Positions 20,329 to 20,909 of a stretch of DNA of 20,909 nucleotides are shown here, piece by piece. A program made the position numbers and the translations under genes. Position 1 is the first letter of the stretch; every line of letters starts with the position of its first letter. This stretch comes from Hypsibius dujardini. Taxonomy: Eukaryota; Tardigrada; Eutardigrada; Parachela; Hypsibiidae. The DNA is taken from NCBI GenBank assembly GCA_001579985.1, contig LRSR01005796.1:1-20909 (forward strand), read 5' to 3'. The notes under the pieces were generated by a model. The model made no database searches. It was not told where the DNA came from and saw only the letters and a list, made by a program, of their open reading frames with translations.

Positions 20329-20909
20329 CTGCATTACACTTAATTTTTGCCACATTTACATATCTCATATGTTTTTTTTTTAATGTCAAGTTCCCCGACC
20401 GTCGACGGAGGTCATGTACCTCTACAAACATAGTATACCGGTGGTAGGAAGGGCTACTTCTGTACTCAGTGAATTTGCTCATCTGTTTGGTCATCTGTTT
20501 GAAAGTGCCCAAGTAAAGGCGTTTATATCCAAAAGCTGCTATTGAATATTGATCACTGGTCTAAATTTTGAAATGGCCACTACTGTGTATCTCAATTCCT
20601 GAATAAGGAAGTCCTTTCTCGATTCTTATTCGTGCTACACGCCGCTTGAACATGTACATTGTATGCACCCCCGCTGTGAGTGAATGAGAAGCCAACAGCT
20701 GGCCAAACAAACTTCCTACCCCGTAATGTTCACTCATGACACCTCGTTCAAAAATAAAAAATACAAACGTGCATCGAATTTTTATTAACTCAAAAGACTT
20801 CAGATAAGGCAGCCTGGGATTAAATTACGCGCCAAGTCACCAAAATAAAATATTAGAAATATGTAATCGTACTATTAGAGAAATTTCGCCCGCCAACATA
20901 AGGACTCTA
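20329..20909. other. Right flank, no gene recognised
   Basis: About 580 nt without a supported gene. AATAAA-type hexamers occur on both strands near 20750-20790 (plus AATAAA at about 20753; minus at about 20780-20785), which could mark the 3' end of a gene, but no exon is recognisable next to them. Confidence 0.4.

Overview
This is eukaryotic nuclear DNA from a small metazoan with short introns (about 60-230 nt in most genes), GT-AG splicing and no operons. All eight gene models have clear animal homologues or domains: core histones, N-acetylglucosamine kinase, sphingosine-1-phosphate phosphatase, an F-box protein and an apterous/Lhx2/9 LIM-homeobox factor. The compact introns and the many TTGA, GACA and CCGT tetranucleotide tracts suggest a compact-genome invertebrate. 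A tardigrade or other small ecdysozoan is my guess from style only; nothing in the window fixes the phylum.

Layout. 1-829: nothing recognised. 830-5215: a histone quartet in two divergent pairs, H2A(-)/H2B(+) and H3(-)/H4(+). Each pair shares a short intergenic promoter with a TATA box on each side and CCAAT boxes in both. Every histone gene carries exactly one intron of 130-144 nt, and I see no histone 3' stem-loop. The H2A is H2A.X-like, with a long tail ending in SQDV. 5884-7525: NAGK (+), four exons, all introns in phase 1. 7949-10224: SGPP-type phosphatase (-), eight exons including 30-nt and 27-nt micro-exons, convergent with NAGK. 10641-10825: a foldback (MITE-like) element. 11231-12913: an F-box protein (-), three exons, whose frame continues 31 codons past its TAG. 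13620-16786: apterous/Lhx2/9 (-), five exons, with two LIM domains and a homeodomain split by two introns.

16787-20909 is the 5' flank of the LIM-homeobox gene and holds no gene I can name. It contains inverted CCGT/ACGG tracts around a short membrane-segment reading frame, and an array of about ten 21-bp repeats whose core AGACATGTCT fits the p53-family decamer consensus, all in helical register. It also holds an AT-rich minisatellite and an unassigned 119-codon reading frame.

The genes do not form one pathway. The histone quartet is a functional cluster for nucleosome supply. NAGK (amino-sugar salvage), SGPP (sphingolipid signalling at the ER), the F-box protein (probable ubiquitin-ligase adaptor) and the LIM-homeobox factor are independent neighbours. 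Exon boundaries were set by eye from reading-frame continuity, GT/AG sites and family alignment from memory. No search was run.
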